64,000 nt of DNA from Stratiformator vulcanicus (GCF_007744515.1 NZ_CP036268.1:2271712-2335711), one strand, 5' to 3'; counted from the stretch's first letter, positions 46,588-57,440 are shown. The notes: a model not told the origin generated them from the letters alone. Numbers and translations: made by a program.

Positions 46588-49467
46588 TTGGACGATCTAC
46601 GACAACGCCTCGCGGACGAGTTGAGCGGTGATCTGCGAGGTGAGATTCGCACCGATCCGGTCACCCGATCGATGTATGCGACCGATGCGAGTTTGCATCG
46701 GGCCGTCCCATTGGGTGTTGCGTTTCCGTTCGACATCGACGACGTTCGCGCGATCGTCCGGTTCGCCAACGAAGAAGATACCCCCCTGATCGCTCGGGGA
46801 GCCGGAACTTCGACGACCGGAGCAGCGCTGGGACCGGGCCTGATAGTCGATTTCTCCCGTCACATGCGGCGCATGCTCAGCCGCGACGACGAATACGTCG
46901 ATGTCGAACCCGGGGTCGTTCTGAGTGAATTGAATCGTCAGTTGCGTTCGACCGGCCATCGGTTCGGCCCCGACCCGGCCAACGCCGCGGTCACGACGGT
47001 TGGCGGAATGATCGGTGTCAATTCGTCCGGCTCGCGGTCCATTGCCGTCGGCGACGTGAGGCGTCACACCGCAAGAACCAACGTCGTCCTCAGCGATGCC
47101 GAAGTGCTACGCACCGGAGCAGATCGATCCGACGACGGAGGACAACATCATTCGGCGAGCGGAATCGTCACTCGGATGGAGTCGCTGCTGGGCGAGCGTC
47201 AGGAGTTGATTGAGAGATTGCAGCCGCAGCGCGAGCGTGACAGTTGCGGATATTTTCTTCGCCTGAAGACAACTGGCGGGCCTATCGACCTGACACCGCT
47301 ACTGGTCGGGTCAGAAGGAACGTTGGGGCTTCTGACGCAGGCCCGGCTTCGCATTGAGCCAATACCGCCTCATTCGGCGGTCTCGCTCGTGCTGTTCGAG
47401 TCGCTCGACGATGCGCTCGCCGCAGCGGTGTGTGCCGCTGATTTTCCCATATCGGCTTGCGACCTATTCGATCGTCGGCATCTTTCACTGGTGCGTGAAA
47501 CCGAAATCCAGTTTGAAAAATTAGTGCCGCGTGCTGCCGGCGCCGCGCTGTTGATTGAAACCGAGGGCGAAGAAGCGGGCGATGTCGGCCGCCGCATGGC
47601 TGACGTTTTGCACGCCATCGAAGATGTCGCGGCAACGGCCGATGTTGCCGCGCAGGCCGTTTCCGGATCGAAGACGGCCCTGAGTGTGGACGACCTGTGG
47701 TCCATCCCTCGGAAAATCATCCCCCGCCTGACCCGGCTCGGCGGCGAACGGCGCCCGGTCCCCATCGTCGAAGACATCGCCGTCCCGCCGGCCGCGCTGC
47801 GCGACTTCGTCCGCAACGCGCAGAACGTGTTTCAGCGTTATGAAGTGACCGCGACGATGTACGCCCATGCCGCGCACGGTCAGATTCACTTCCGCCCGTT
47901 CTTACCCGGCCCCGGCCCGGAACGTGACCGGCTGCTTGAGGCGATCCCGCGCGACCTGTACGCCGTCGCAATTCGGCACGGAGGAGTCATCAGCGGTGAG
48001 CACGGCGACGGACTGTCACGCTCCGCGTTTCTTCGCACGCAACACGGCGAACTCTATCGCGTCTTTCGCGAAGTCAAAGACATATTTGATCCGCACAATC
48101 TGATGAATCCGGGAAAAATCGTCACCGATGATCCCCACGTGACGATCCGACGGCTCCGCCAATCAGTTGACTCTGAAGCCCTGCCGCAACTTCAACTTCG
48201 CTGGTCGGCGCCCACGGCGACTCAAGTTGCTGCCGATTGCAATGGCTGCGGCAACTGCAAGAGTCGAAGTGATGCCGGTCGGATGTGTCCGGTATTTCGA
48301 GCCGACCCTGCCGAAGCATCGTCACCTCGCAGTAAGGCCAACGTATTCGAAAGTTTCTTGAGGGGAGATGTCACGGCGACCGACCTTGCGTCGCCGGCCG
48401 GTCGCGACCTGACCGACCGCTGCTTTCAATGTCTCCAATGTCGCAGCGAGTGTCCGGCCAACGTGGATATCCCGAGCTTGGTGATCGAAGCGAAGGCGGC
48501 GCAGATTGCCGTCGATGGAGCCGCGTGGCCCGATTGGGCATTGAGCCGGGTCCACGGGATCGGCGACCTCGCCACCGCCACCGCGTTTCTTAGTAATCCT
48601 CTGTTGGCCAATTCCACCGTCCGCTGGATGTTGGAACGGACACTCGGCATCAGTCGGCATCGTAACCTGCCGCGTTTCGCCCGGCGTCCGTTTCTTCGCA
48701 TCGTCCCCCGTAAGAACCGCGAGCAGGCCACGAAATCAGGTGACGACTTTGCCGCCGCCTATTTCGTCGATCAGTTCGCGAACTTTTTTGAACCCGAGAT
48801 CGGTCTCGACCTTCTGCGGCTGCTCGACGCGGTCGGTGTTCGATGCGTCGTACCGGCCGGACAGACCGCTTCCGGCTCTGCGATGCTGGCTATCGGCGAT
48901 ATCGAAGGAGCACGGACTCTGGCCGATCAGAACGTCCGTGTTCTCGGCCCGCTCGCGCGGCGCGGCTTGCCAATTATTTGCACAGAACCATCGGCCCTTA
49001 TTTCGCTCAAAGAAGAATATCCGCGGCTGCTGGACCATCCCGATGTCGCGGTGATCGCGAAGCATGCCGTCGACGCCGGAGTCTTTCTGCGCGAGTACGG
49101 CGATCAGCTCAGTCGGCTCAATTCCGACAGCCTTTTAGATACGACGATCGCCCATCACGAGCCGTGTCATTCGCGCACGCTTCAGACGCAACGGCCCTAT
49201 GTCGACCTGCTTCGCTATCTCGGCTCCAACAAGGTCGAGGCGATCGACGAAGGCTGCTCAGGCATGGCCGGCACGTACGGGCTGACCGCGCGCAATTATG
49301 ATTCGTCGCTGGCAATCGGTCGACCCTTAATTCAACGCTTAAAATCAGGAGCGTTCGATGTGGGAACATCCGAGTGCAGCGCCTGTCGCATGCAGATGGG
49401 GCACCGCTCGGGGCTGAAGGCGGTCCACCCGATCCGCCTGCTCGCCCGGTCTCTTCCAAGCCGGTAG
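46588..49467 (+). CDS. fused FAD-linked oxidase / Fe-S dehydrogenase (YdiJ/GlcD-GlcF type)
   Basis: A protein of about 959 residues. The N-terminal half is a PCMH-type FAD-binding oxidase (PLIARGAGTSTTGAALGPG and VGGMIGVNSSGSRSIAVGD), continuing with the substrate domain ending HGGVISGEHGDGLSRSAFL. The middle carries two 4Fe-4S clusters (CNGCGNCKSR... and CFQCLQCRSECP). The C-terminus has cysteine-rich CCG-type motifs (HHEPCHSRTL and SECSACRMQMGH). It probably oxidises a 2-hydroxy acid such as D-2-hydroxyglutarate or D-lactate. The TTG start at 46588 matches the family N-terminus (RTDPVTRSMYATDASLH follows). Confidence 0.88.
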   Translation: MDDLRQRLADELSGDLRGEIRTDPVTRSMYATDASLHRAVPLGVAFPFDIDDVRAIVRFANEEDTPLIARGAGTSTTGAALGPGLIVDFSRHMRRMLSRDDEYVDVEPGVVLSELNRQLRSTGHRFGPDPANAAVTTVGGMIGVNSSGSRSIAVGDVRRHTARTNVVLSDAEVLRTGADRSDDGGQHHSASGIVTRMESLLGERQELIERLQPQRERDSCGYFLRLKTTGGPIDLTPLLVGSEGTLGLLTQARLRIEPIPPHSAVSLVLFESLDDALAAAVCAADFPISACDLFDRRHLSLVRETEIQFEKLVPRAAGAALLIETEGEEAGDVGRRMADVLHAIEDVAATADVAAQAVSGSKTALSVDDLWSIPRKIIPRLTRLGGERRPVPIVEDIAVPPAALRDFVRNAQNVFQRYEVTATMYAHAAHGQIHFRPFLPGPGPERDRLLEAIPRDLYAVAIRHGGVISGEHGDGLSRSAFLRTQHGELYRVFREVKDIFDPHNLMNPGKIVTDDPHVTIRRLRQSVDSEALPQLQLRWSAPTATQVAADCNGCGNCKSRSDAGRMCPVFRADPAEASSPRSKANVFESFLRGDVTATDLASPAGRDLTDRCFQCLQCRSECPANVDIPSLVIEAKAAQIAVDGAAWPDWALSRVHGIGDLATATAFLSNPLLANSTVRWMLERTLGISRHRNLPRFARRPFLRIVPRKNREQATKSGDDFAAAYFVDQFANFFEPEIGLDLLRLLDAVGVRCVVPAGQTASGSAMLAIGDIEGARTLADQNVRVLGPLARRGLPIICTEPSALISLKEEYPRLLDHPDVAVIAKHAVDAGVFLREYGDQLSRLNSDSLLDTTIAHHEPCHSRTLQTQRPYVDLLRYLGSNKVEAIDEGCSGMAGTYGLTARNYDSSLAIGRPLIQRLKSGAFDVGTSECSACRMQMGHRSGLKAVHPIRLLARSLPSR

Positions 49468-49513
49468 GAGGAGCGTTGACTCTCGACGGAGCGATCGCTT
49501 CTTCGCGATTCGC

Positions 49514-50104
49514 TCACGCGGAGCTTCGTTCATCGACTGCGATCAGTTTCGGGATCGGTACTTTCAGACCGACGACGCCACCGTGCCGCGTCGCCAAGTC
49601 ATCGAATGACGAGGCCAGAAAGCCGACGATTGATTTGGACGGGCGGCCCTTCAAATACTGCTTGGCCAACTCCGCCATGTGTGCATCGTAATTGGCCTGG
49701 CTGCCGGTATGCGCGAAGCAGCGTCCTTCGAAGCGACGAATATCGCCGTTGAACTGCGGGCTGATGTGATACAACTCGTGCAGTGTGGTGACGAGCTTTT
49801 CCTGCGGCGAATGATCGAGGAATCGCGGCAGGTAAAATGTCAGTAGATAGAGCAGTTCCTGCTCGCCAGTAAATATCCGCTGCACCGTCCAAGTGCGACC
49901 CCGCCGGCGCTCGGTCAACACGCCGCCCGCGAACCGCATGGGGGTCAGCTTCGCCTGCAGCCCGTGCGGCACTCGGCGTCTCGCCTGCGCGTACGTGACG
50001 CCGACGGCATCCATGCGGATGTGCTGAAACTCCGGGATGCGAAGACAAACGTCTTCACAGAGACGGCGCATCGCGGCGCTGAAATCGAATGGCGTATTCG
50101 GCAT
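49514..50104 (-). CDS. putative zinc metallopeptidase
   Basis: A protein of 196 residues from the ATG at 50104 (a GTG at 50176 is an in-frame alternative). An HExxH zinc motif is present as HELYH in TTLHELYHISPQFNGDIRRF, and further His and Asp residues follow in FAHTGSQANYDAHM. The architecture resembles small predicted metallopeptidases, some of them phage-linked. It is the gene nearest the end of the ribosomal cluster, 103 bases past the bL17 stop, on the same strand. Substrate unknown. Confidence 0.65.
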   Translation of the reverse strand: MPNTPFDFSAAMRRLCEDVCLRIPEFQHIRMDAVGVTYAQARRRVPHGLQAKLTPMRFAGGVLTERRRGRTWTVQRIFTGEQELLYLLTFYLPRFLDHSPQEKLVTTLHELYHISPQFNGDIRRFEGRCFAHTGSQANYDAHMAELAKQYLKGRPSKSIVGFLASSFDDLATRHGGVVGLKVPIPKLIAVDERSSA

Positions 50105-50206
50105 GGCGAAGTCAGGATCGGTCTGCGGACAATGCAGAGTTTTACCTGTGCATCGTTTTTCCGCAATAGCGATCACCGCGCCGCCGGGGGCGCGATCAAT
50201 ACTCGC

Positions 50207-50917
50207 CTACGACTTCTGATCCTCATCTTCCGCTGCCGATTCAGTCTCATCGGCTTCTGCTTCGGACGCGGCGGTCGCTTCCGGTGAATCGGTCGAGTCG
50301 TCGACTTGTTCCGTCGATTCGGCTGATTCGTCCTCGGTCGTCTCTTCCTCGTCGTCAGTCACCAGCGGCGCCTGCGACGGCGCTCGGCGAGTACGATCTT
50401 TCACGCCGACGAATTCGATCAACGCCTGCTGACCGTTGTCGCCAAGGCGACGTTCTGCCAGACGAACGACACGGGTGTAGCCGCCGTCGCGTTCGGCGAA
50501 TCGTTTGACCAACTCATCGAATAGAATGTCGACCGCGTCATGATCTCGCAGCAACGAATAGGCGCGACGGCGAGCTGTGATGGACGGAGCTTTCGCTTCG
50601 GACCACTTTTGCCACTCATCGCTTTGCCGCCACTGTCGCCAGGCGTCCGAGTTGCGTTCGGCATTGGTCGCATGTTCGGCCGCGGCTTCTTCGCTATGCT
50701 GCGCTTTCTTTGCGATTGTGATCAGCCGTTCGACAAACGGCCGCAATTCCTTGGCTTTGGGAACCGTCGTAACGATGCGACCGGGAACCTTCGGCCGGTC
50801 CGGATCATCTTCATCGATTCGCACCGACTTGATGAGGCTCGCCGCCATATTGCGGAACATCGCTTTACGATGCGAAGGGTTCCGATTCAGTTTTCGACCG
50901 CGAATTTTATGTCGCAT
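50207..50917 (-). CDS. rplQ: large-subunit ribosomal protein bL17 with insertion and acidic tail
   Basis: A ribosomal protein of 236 residues; the E. coli protein has 127. The conserved N-terminus [20 protein letters not shown] and the C-terminal core [20 protein letters not shown] are intact. About 45 extra residues rich in Glu, Trp and Ala interrupt the middle (near residues 72-115). A strongly acidic tail of about 60 residues follows the core. It is the last ribosomal gene of the cluster, downstream of rpoA. Confidence 0.92.
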   Translation of the reverse strand: MRHKIRGRKLNRNPSHRKAMFRNMAASLIKSVRIDEDDPDRPKVPGRIVTTVPKAKELRPFVERLITIAKKAQHSEEAAAEHATNAERNSDAWRQWRQSDEWQKWSEAKAPSITARRRAYSLLRDHDAVDILFDELVKRFAERDGGYTRVVRLAERRLGDNGQQALIEFVGVKDRTRRAPSQAPLVTDDEEETTEDESAESTEQVDDSTDSPEATAASEAEADETESAAEDEDQKS

Positions 50918-51044
50918 GATTCCGTACCGTCGATGAGCCGCTCGACTTGAGCATGTAAATTAGATTGTCGATCAAAGGCCGTTGGACGCAGCCGCCTTGA
51001 TAGGAGCCGTGGTCCGTCCGGTCTTCAGTGGTGACCGGCGTTCG

Positions 51045-52049
51045 TCAGGTTGATTGCGGGACACGCATCCCGAGTCGAAGCCCGATTTCTCGCAGCCGTT
51101 CGTTGACCTCGGTCAGTGTGGTCTCACCGAAGTTGCGGACGGTGAGCAGTTGGTCTTCTGACTTGGAGACGAGATCGCGGACGGTATTGATGCCCTCCGA
51201 CTCCAGGCAGTTCGTCGCCCGAACCGACAGGTTGAGCTCGGCCAGACTTTGGCCCAGCTTCTCTTCCAGTTCGAGGTCGACCGGGGCATAGCCGGTCTGA
51301 TCCATCATTTGCTTCAGGCCCGCTTCCGGCGGCAGTTCCGGTCCCGGCTCGCGGTAATTGATGAACGGGTTGAGGTGCTTCCGCATGATCTTCGCGGCTT
51401 CAACCAACGCCAGTTCCGGCGTCACCGTTCCGTCCGTCCAAATCTCGAGCGTCAGCTTGTCATAGTTCGTTCGCTGACCGACGCGGGTATCCTCAATAAG
51501 GTACTTCACGCGGGTCACGGGCGAGAAAATGGCATCGAGTGGAATGATGCCGATCTCTGACTCGCCGGCACTCGATTCAGCAGCTGGCAGGTAACCACGG
51601 CCGTTGTCGACCGTCAGTTCGATGCTCAGCGGAACGTCGTCGGTCATCGTTGCGATGACGAGGTCTTTGTTGATGACCTCGACCTGGCTGTCGGTGATGA
51701 TGTCCGCACCGGTGACGACGCCGCGCTCCTGCTTTTCAATGCGAAGCGTCTTGGAGGTCGGGCTGTCGTTGCGGAGAACCAGCGACTTCAGGTTCAGGCA
51801 AATATCGGTGACATCCTCGACGACGCCGGGGATGGTCGAAAACTCGTGCTGCACGCCTTGAATCTTAACCCGCGTGACCGCACTGCCCTCAAGACTTGAG
51901 AGCAAAATACGACGCAGGCTGATGCCGATCGTCGCACCAAAACCGCGCTCGAACGGCTCCGCAATGAACAAGCCGTACGTTGGCGTCGACGAATCGGGTT
52001 CAGGTGATACGCGACTTGGTAGTTCCAATCCTCGCCAGCGAATTCGCAT
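51045..52049 (-). CDS. rpoA: RNA polymerase alpha subunit
   Basis: A protein of 334 residues from the ATG at 52049, supported by GGAG eight bases upstream. A TTG at 52067 is in frame but weaker. The N-terminal assembly domain has [20 protein letters not shown], and the C-terminal domain has [19 protein letters not shown] and [13 protein letters not shown]. It assembles the polymerase core and contacts promoter UP elements and activators. It lies between uS11 and bL17. Confidence 0.95.
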   Translation of the reverse strand: MRIRWRGLELPSRVSPEPDSSTPTYGLFIAEPFERGFGATIGISLRRILLSSLEGSAVTRVKIQGVQHEFSTIPGVVEDVTDICLNLKSLVLRNDSPTSKTLRIEKQERGVVTGADIITDSQVEVINKDLVIATMTDDVPLSIELTVDNGRGYLPAAESSAGESEIGIIPLDAIFSPVTRVKYLIEDTRVGQRTNYDKLTLEIWTDGTVTPELALVEAAKIMRKHLNPFINYREPGPELPPEAGLKQMMDQTGYAPVDLELEEKLGQSLAELNLSVRATNCLESEGINTVRDLVSKSEDQLLTVRNFGETTLTEVNERLREIGLRLGMRVPQST

Positions 52050-52191
52050 CGGCTCAGCTCCCGACAATTTTATAAGGATTGCCCGGCGACGACACGTCCG
52101 GGCAAAGTTTCATTCGTTTGCAGCCGCATCGGTGGTGAGGCTCGACCCGCAACCCTGCGACCGTTCCCCGCACCAAAATCACGCCGATCAA

Positions 52192-52572
52192 TCAGACGCG
52201 ACGCTTCTTCGGGGGGCGACATCCGTTGTGCGGCAGCGGCGTGACGTCTTCGATTGCCTTGATCGAGATGCCGGCCGAATTGAGCCCCTGAATCGCGCTC
52301 TCACGCCCGGAGCCGGGGCCTTTAACGCGGACTTCCATTTCCTTCACGCCGAACTTTGCTGCCCGTTCCGCGCACGTTTCCGCAGCACGCTGCGCGGCGA
52401 ACGGAGTGCTCTTCCGGCTGCCCTTATAACCGACCGTGCCGGCGGACGCCCAGCAGAGGACCTCACCGTTCGTGTCGGTGATAGTCACGGTCGTATTATT
52501 GAACGTCGCCTTTACGTGGGCGATCGCCTTCGTAATACCGCGCCGAACTCGTTTCTTCTTTGTCTTGGCCAC
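52192..52572 (-). CDS. rpsK: small-subunit ribosomal protein uS11
   Basis: A protein of 126 residues that forms part of the 30S platform. The conserved body runs from [20 protein letters not shown] to [18 protein letters not shown]. The start is a GTG at 52572 with GAGG six bases upstream, giving the usual length; a TTG at 52584 would add four residues. rpsD (uS4), normally next in the alpha operon, is not present before rpoA. Confidence 0.95.
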   Translation of the reverse strand: MAKTKKKRVRRGITKAIAHVKATFNNTTVTITDTNGEVLCWASAGTVGYKGSRKSTPFAAQRAAETCAERAAKFGVKEMEVRVKGPGSGRESAIQGLNSAGISIKAIEDVTPLPHNGCRPPKKRRV

Positions 52573-52674
52573 TGTTCGCCTCAAACGAACTCAGGGAATC
52601 GGCCCAACGGCCGAGCAATGGAAAATCAAATCGAATCGCAACACACCAAGCGAACTCCGAAGGAGTCTCGCCGA

Positions 52675-53061
52675 TTAGTGCCGCATATCTTTGACGCCCT
52701 TCTTACCGGCGACAGTCTTCTTCGAGCCCTTGCGGGTTCTTGCGTTCGTCGAAGTCCGCTGACCGCGAACGGGGAGTCCCCGGCGATGCCTTAGACCTCG
52801 ATAGCAACCAATATCACGCAGGCGGGCGATGTCTTGCTGAACTCGCCGCCGTAACGCACCTTCGATCACGTAATCACGATCGAGCGTGTTGTTAATTTGC
52901 GAGATTTCGTCTTCGGTCAGTTCGTGTGACTTCCGACGCGGGTCGATATCGAGCGAATAGCAGATATCGATCGACGTCTTCGTGCCGATTCCGTAAAGGT
53001 AGGTCAACGCGACGTAAACCGGCTTATTGTTCGGAACGTCCACACCCTGAATACGTGGCAT
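52675..53061 (-). CDS. rpsM: small-subunit ribosomal protein uS13
   Basis: A protein of 128 residues at the 30S head, contacting the 50S subunit and P-site tRNA. It starts MPRIQGVDVPNNKPVYVALT and ends with the basic tail GSKKTVAGKKGVKDMRH. The length and order (bL36, uS13, uS11) are standard. Confidence 0.96.
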   Translation of the reverse strand: MPRIQGVDVPNNKPVYVALTYLYGIGTKTSIDICYSLDIDPRRKSHELTEDEISQINNTLDRDYVIEGALRRRVQQDIARLRDIGCYRGLRHRRGLPVRGQRTSTNARTRKGSKKTVAGKKGVKDMRH

Positions 53062-53091
53062 CTCAAAAGCTCCTTCGCCTACTCGGGCGTA

Positions 53092-53208
53092 TCAGCCTTG
53101 GCGTTGCTTGTGACGCGGATTCGCGGAGCAGATCACGTAGACCTTGCCCCGTCGGCGCACCACCTTGCACCGCTCGCAAATTCGTTTAACGCTTGCTCTT
53201 ACTTTCAT
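53092..53208 (-). CDS. rpmJ: large-subunit ribosomal protein bL36
   Basis: A protein of 38 residues with the zinc-binding pattern of the cysteine-containing bL36 type: C-x2-C in ICERCKV, then Cys in VICSANPRH with the following His. The start ATG at 53208 begins [10 protein letters not shown]. It lies between map and rpsM; infA (IF-1) is not found beside it. Confidence 0.95.
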   Translation of the reverse strand: MKVRASVKRICERCKVVRRRGKVYVICSANPRHKQRQG

Positions 53209-53419
53209 TGTCGTCTCGCTCGGAACCAATACCGGTACCGCAAAAATCATCGAATGTAAGCCGAATACAAATCGGCTCGTAGGCGACGCCGCACCTTGGA
53301 GGTGGACGACTCGGGACCGCAGCCGCGCGAAGTTCTGCAATATAAACGTGTTGCGGTCGAAGTCTCAAGTCAACCGAATGCTGTCGGCGACGGAATTCCA
53401 AGTCCGCAGGCACGTCTCA

Positions 53420-54304
53420 TCACCTCAAATCGAGCGGCTCACCCACCCCTTCCGTCAGAATTCGCACGCCGTCACGGGTCAGCGCGACCGTGTGCTCGAA
53501 GTGGACGCTCGGCTCATCGTCGGCCGTGACGACGGTCCAGTCATCATCACAGAGTTCGACTTCCGCCGTGCCGCCGTTGATCATCGGTTCAATCGCGAGC
53601 ACCAATCCCGCACGCAGGTCAAAGTCTTCCTCGGCAAATTCTCCGCCGACGAAGTTCGGCACCTGCGGGGCTTCGTGCATCTCGCGTCCGATCGCGTGCC
53701 CGACCAGTTCCTTCACGACTCCGTAGCCGTTCGATTCGGCGAGTTCCTGCATCATGGCTGCGATATGCGTCCACTTCTTTCGGCGGGGCAGTTCGCGAAG
53801 TGCCAGTGCAAGCGTCTCGCGACCGACTTCCATCAACCGTTCGGTCGCAGGATCGATCTCACCAACCGTGTAAGTCCACGCGGAGTCGCCGCACCAGCCG
53901 TCGAGTCGGCAGCCGGTATCAACGCTCACAATGTCGCCGGATTCCAGCACACGTTCGGTCGGGATGCCGTGGACGACTTCTTCGTTGGTTGAAATGCAGG
54001 TCACAGCCGGAAAATCGGGGCCGCCTTCTTCGGGGCAGGGTACGCCCAGGAAGAGTGGCGTGGCCGCGTTTCGCAAAAAGACTTCTTCGACGGCAGCGTT
54101 CAGTTCCGCTGTCGTGACGCCGGGGCGAACGAGTCCTCGAACTGCGGCGTGAGCTTCGGCCACCAGTTGACCGGCGCGGTACATTTTGTCGATTTCGCGC
54201 CGGCTCTTCAGAACGATCGGCTTGCCGGGCTCGCGGCGCTTCCGCGGTTCCTGCGTCTTCTTCGCTTTCTGCTTGATTCGCCGGGGGAGCTTAGTTTTCG
54301 GCAT
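53420..54304 (-). CDS. map: methionine aminopeptidase, type I
   Basis: A protein of 294 residues that removes the N-terminal methionine from nascent proteins. The metal ligands are visible: Asp in VSVDTGCRLDGW and CGDSAWTY, His in VGHAIGREMHEAP, and Glu in LAIEPMI and HFEHTVALT. The first 30 residues are a Lys/Arg-rich extension not found in the E. coli enzyme. The start lies 14 bases inside the secY 3' end, so the two are likely translationally coupled. adk, often between secY and map, is absent. Confidence 0.95.
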   Translation of the reverse strand: MPKTKLPRRIKQKAKKTQEPRKRREPGKPIVLKSRREIDKMYRAGQLVAEAHAAVRGLVRPGVTTAELNAAVEEVFLRNAATPLFLGVPCPEEGGPDFPAVTCISTNEEVVHGIPTERVLESGDIVSVDTGCRLDGWCGDSAWTYTVGEIDPATERLMEVGRETLALALRELPRRKKWTHIAAMMQELAESNGYGVVKELVGHAIGREMHEAPQVPNFVGGEFAEEDFDLRAGLVLAIEPMINGGTAEVELCDDDWTVVTADDEPSVHFEHTVALTRDGVRILTEGVGEPLDLR

Positions 54305-55658
54305 CGAGCAGCCCCGAATAATTCCGCATCACGAGATGGCTGTCGATCTTCTGCACGAGGTCGAGCACGACCGACACGACGATCAGCAGTCCGGTGCCGC
54401 CATAGAACTGGGCGAGCACGAACGGGATGTCCATGTAAGCCGCGACGAGCGTCGGGATGATGGCCACGATCGAGAGGAAGGCCGCACCGACGTAGGTGAT
54501 CCGCAGCATGACCTGTTCGAGGTATGCCGCCGTCCGGGTGCCGGGGCGATAGCCGGGAATAAAGCTCCCGTAATCTTTGAGGTTCTCTGCCATATCTTTC
54601 GGATTGAACGTGATCGCCGTCCAGAAGTAGCAGAAGAAGTAGATCAGTACGATATACAGAATATTGTAAATGAAACCTCGGTCGCCGAAGATCCGCGCGA
54701 TGCCCTCGATTAACGGGATTTCTTGTCCCCACCCGGTTTGAGCGATCGAGTTGAAAATCAGATAGGGGAAGATCAGCAGGCTGGAGGCGAAGATGATCGG
54801 CATCACGCCGGCCTGGTTGACGCGAAGGGGGAGAAACTGCCGCTGGCCGCCAGCAACGCGTCGACCGCGTACGTGCTTGGCGCTTTGAATCGGGATGCGG
54901 CGCTGGCCCTGCGTGATCAAAATCACCCAGACGACGACAAACAGGAACAGCCCGGTGAGCAGCAGCAGTTTTTCAATCCCGTACTGCGTACCGATCGCGA
55001 GACCGTTCTGGATGGCGGGCTGAATGAATTCGGTATATCCGGCGGTCGGCATCTGCGCGAGAATACCGGCCATAATCAAAAGACTGATCCCGTTACCGAC
55101 CCCGTAGGCATCGATCTGCTCGCCGACCCACATCAGGAAAATCGTCCCGGTGGTCATTGTGATCGTACAGACGAGATAGAAATAAACGTTGTTGAACTGC
55201 TCCATGATGAGACTCTCCCCCTGGCCCAGGCCGGAAGAGAGGCCGACAATCCAAGCGTAGCTCTGCACCAGACAGATCAGAACGGTGGCGTACCGAGTAT
55301 ACTCATTGATCTTCCTGCGCCCGGCCTCTCCTTCCTTTTGCAGTTGCTCCAAAGGCGGATAAACACTGCCGAGCAGCTGAAAAATGATCGATGCCGAAAT
55401 GTAAGGCATGATCCCGAGGCCGAAGATCGTGCTGTTACTGATGTTCGATGCCGAGAACAGCGAGACGACCTGCATCACCTGACCGAAAGCGTCGTCGCCG
55501 CTCTTCGCGTCGGTGATGAACTCTTTAAGTTGATCCTGATCGATGAACGGGAGGGGGATGTTGAACCCCATCCGATAGACGGCCAGAAGCAGCAGCGTGA
55601 GCAGAATCTTCCGGCGCAATTCGGGGATGCGAAAGATCGTGATCAGTTTACTAAACAT
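54291..55658 (-). CDS. secY: preprotein translocase subunit SecY
   Basis: A protein of 455 residues with about ten membrane segments, the channel of the Sec export machinery. Conserved stretches include the N-terminal LLLAVYRMGFNIPLPFID, IFGLGIMPYISASIIFQLL for the pore region, and the loop before TM10 with TLVAAYMDIPFVLAQFYGG. It lies between uL15 and map, its normal spc-operon position, and overlaps map by 14 bases. Confidence 0.96.
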   Translation of the reverse strand: MFSKLITIFRIPELRRKILLTLLLLAVYRMGFNIPLPFIDQDQLKEFITDAKSGDDAFGQVMQVVSLFSASNISNSTIFGLGIMPYISASIIFQLLGSVYPPLEQLQKEGEAGRRKINEYTRYATVLICLVQSYAWIVGLSSGLGQGESLIMEQFNNVYFYLVCTITMTTGTIFLMWVGEQIDAYGVGNGISLLIMAGILAQMPTAGYTEFIQPAIQNGLAIGTQYGIEKLLLLTGLFLFVVVWVILITQGQRRIPIQSAKHVRGRRVAGGQRQFLPLRVNQAGVMPIIFASSLLIFPYLIFNSIAQTGWGQEIPLIEGIARIFGDRGFIYNILYIVLIYFFCYFWTAITFNPKDMAENLKDYGSFIPGYRPGTRTAAYLEQVMLRITYVGAAFLSIVAIIPTLVAAYMDIPFVLAQFYGGTGLLIVVSVVLDLVQKIDSHLVMRNYSGLLDAEN

Positions 55659-55754
55659 GACGGCGGGCGTCCTGCGAGGTCGGTCGTGCGTCGGAAAGCG
55701 GTGAGCGGAAGACTATCGAAATCGCTGTCATCCTGAAATTGCGATTCACGGACT

Positions 55755-56255
55755 TCAATCGTCGGACTCGCCGGTCGCATCCGGCGTCGCGATCGAATCG
55801 ACCGGCTTCTCAAGCCGCTCGATCGTTCCCCCGGCTTTGGTAATCTTCTCTTCGGCTGACTTTGAAAAACGGTGCGCCTTGACGGTCAGCTTCTTGGACA
55901 ATTCGCCGTCGCCTAAAACCTTGACGATTTCAAAGCGACCGAACGCGAGAGCCTTCTTCTTCAGCGACTCCGGATCGACGACTCCGCCATCCTCGTAGAA
56001 TTCGTTCAATTGGCGAACATTGACGACCGTAATCCGTTTTTGGAAGTAGGCGTTGCTGAAGCCGCGCTTGGCCACCCGCATGAACAACGGCGTCTGGCCT
56101 CCGGCAAAGCCTCGCTTCAACGACGATCCGGCTCGGCTGAAATAGCCCTTGTGACCGCGACCGGACGTCTTGCCGTGCCCCGATCCAGGGCCGCGGCCGA
56201 TCCGCTTGCGCTTCTTATTCTTCTTGATGTCACGATGGATGTCGTCGAGAATCAT
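55755..56255 (-). CDS. rplO: large-subunit ribosomal protein uL15
   Basis: A protein of 166 residues. The Gly/Arg-rich N-terminal part [19 protein letters not shown] and the [15 protein letters not shown] region are characteristic. A short acidic tail follows the core. The 119-base gap upstream of it is too small for uL30 plus spacers and shows no such sequence. Confidence 0.95.
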   Translation of the reverse strand: MILDDIHRDIKKNKKRKRIGRGPGSGHGKTSGRGHKGYFSRAGSSLKRGFAGGQTPLFMRVAKRGFSNAYFQKRITVVNVRQLNEFYEDGGVVDPESLKKKALAFGRFEIVKVLGDGELSKKLTVKAHRFSKSAEEKITKAGGTIERLEKPVDSIATPDATGESDD

Positions 56256-56374
56256 GCCGAACTTCCTGTTTCCGCGGCGAAGTGCCGCTCAATAATGCCT
56301 GCTTCGGCTATTGCCACCGAGTCTCTCGTGCCAGCAACAGTGCGATTTCAGCTCGTCTTCTTTTGACCGCGTCT

Positions 56375-56863
56375 CTACTTCAATTCGACGCCGCGAAGCC
56401 GTGCGATGGTCTCGCGTGTCCGAAGTTGTTCCAAGGCGTTGAACGTCGCTTTGACGAGGTTCATCGCGTTATTTGAGCCGAAGCTCTTAGTCAGAATATC
56501 GGTGATGCCCGCCGACTCAACGACGGAGCGGACCGCTTCGCCAGCGATAATGCCGGTACCCGGACTGGCCGGAATCAGAAGGACCTGAGAAGCGCGAAAC
56601 CGGCCGACGACTTCGTGCGGAATTGTCGTTTCGACGATCGGAACGCTGATCGTATTTCGCGAGGCCTGCTTGGTGGCTTTATCGACGGCGAGCGGGACTT
56701 CAATTCCTTTACCGTAGCCGTAGCCGACCTTGCCGTTCGAATCGCCGTTGACGACAAGTGCGGTAAAGCTGAAGCGACGGCCTCCCTTCACCACGCAAGC
56801 ACAGCGGCGGATCTGGACCACCTTTTCCGAATTGTCCCGTCCGCCTTGATTATCTGATGCCAT
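56375..56863 (-). CDS. rpsE: small-subunit ribosomal protein uS5
   Basis: A protein of 162 residues involved in decoding accuracy and mRNA entry. Conserved stretches are [37 protein letters not shown] and [18 protein letters not shown]. The length is normal. The gene sits between uL18 and uL15. Confidence 0.96.
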   Translation of the reverse strand: MASDNQGGRDNSEKVVQIRRCACVVKGGRRFSFTALVVNGDSNGKVGYGYGKGIEVPLAVDKATKQASRNTISVPIVETTIPHEVVGRFRASQVLLIPASPGTGIIAGEAVRSVVESAGITDILTKSFGSNNAMNLVKATFNALEQLRTRETIARLRGVELK

Positions 56864-56964
56864 CGTCGTTTCTCTGAAGCCGAATCACGGCCGAAGGTCA
56901 TTCCGAATAGTGGACAGGACCGGCAGGCCAAAACTGTGGCGTGTTCGAATTTTCGCTGACTCGT

Positions 56965-57336
56965 CTAAACGTTCAAGCCGCCATCACGAGCCGCGTCGGC
57001 GAGCGCTGCGACGCGACCGTGATATCGATAGGAACCCCGATCGAATACGGCAGCCGTTATTCCATGTTCTTTCGCCCGCTCCGCCAACAACTTGCCGACT
57101 TTCTGGGCCGCGTCGATGTTTCCGGCGAATTTACCAACGCCGGCAATGTCCGGTTCCACCGTACTTGCTGAGACGAGCGTTTTGCCCGCCACGTCGTCAA
57201 TGATCTGAGCGTAAATATGACGATTGCTGCGGAAGACCGAAAGTCGGGGCCGACCGTGAGCATCCTTGCGGACGCGGTTGCGAACCCGATAGGTCCGCCG
57301 CTTCGTCGTCTTTTGGCTGCGTTTGAGGGTATTCAT
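56965..57336 (-). CDS. rplR: large-subunit ribosomal protein uL18
   Basis: A protein of 123 residues that binds 5S rRNA. Recognisable stretches are [20 protein letters not shown] and the C-terminal [20 protein letters not shown]. It is in its standard position between uL6 and uS5. Confidence 0.95.
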   Translation of the reverse strand: MNTLKRSQKTTKRRTYRVRNRVRKDAHGRPRLSVFRSNRHIYAQIIDDVAGKTLVSASTVEPDIAGVGKFAGNIDAAQKVGKLLAERAKEHGITAAVFDRGSYRYHGRVAALADAARDGGLNV

Positions 57337-57440
57337 ATTGGGCCTCTTCGCCGATCAAGCTGTTATCAGTCAGAGCTGTTGGCTCAGGATTTCGAAACGG
57401 TTGTCTCGGAGATATACGACATCGCCGGAAATGCCACGGG

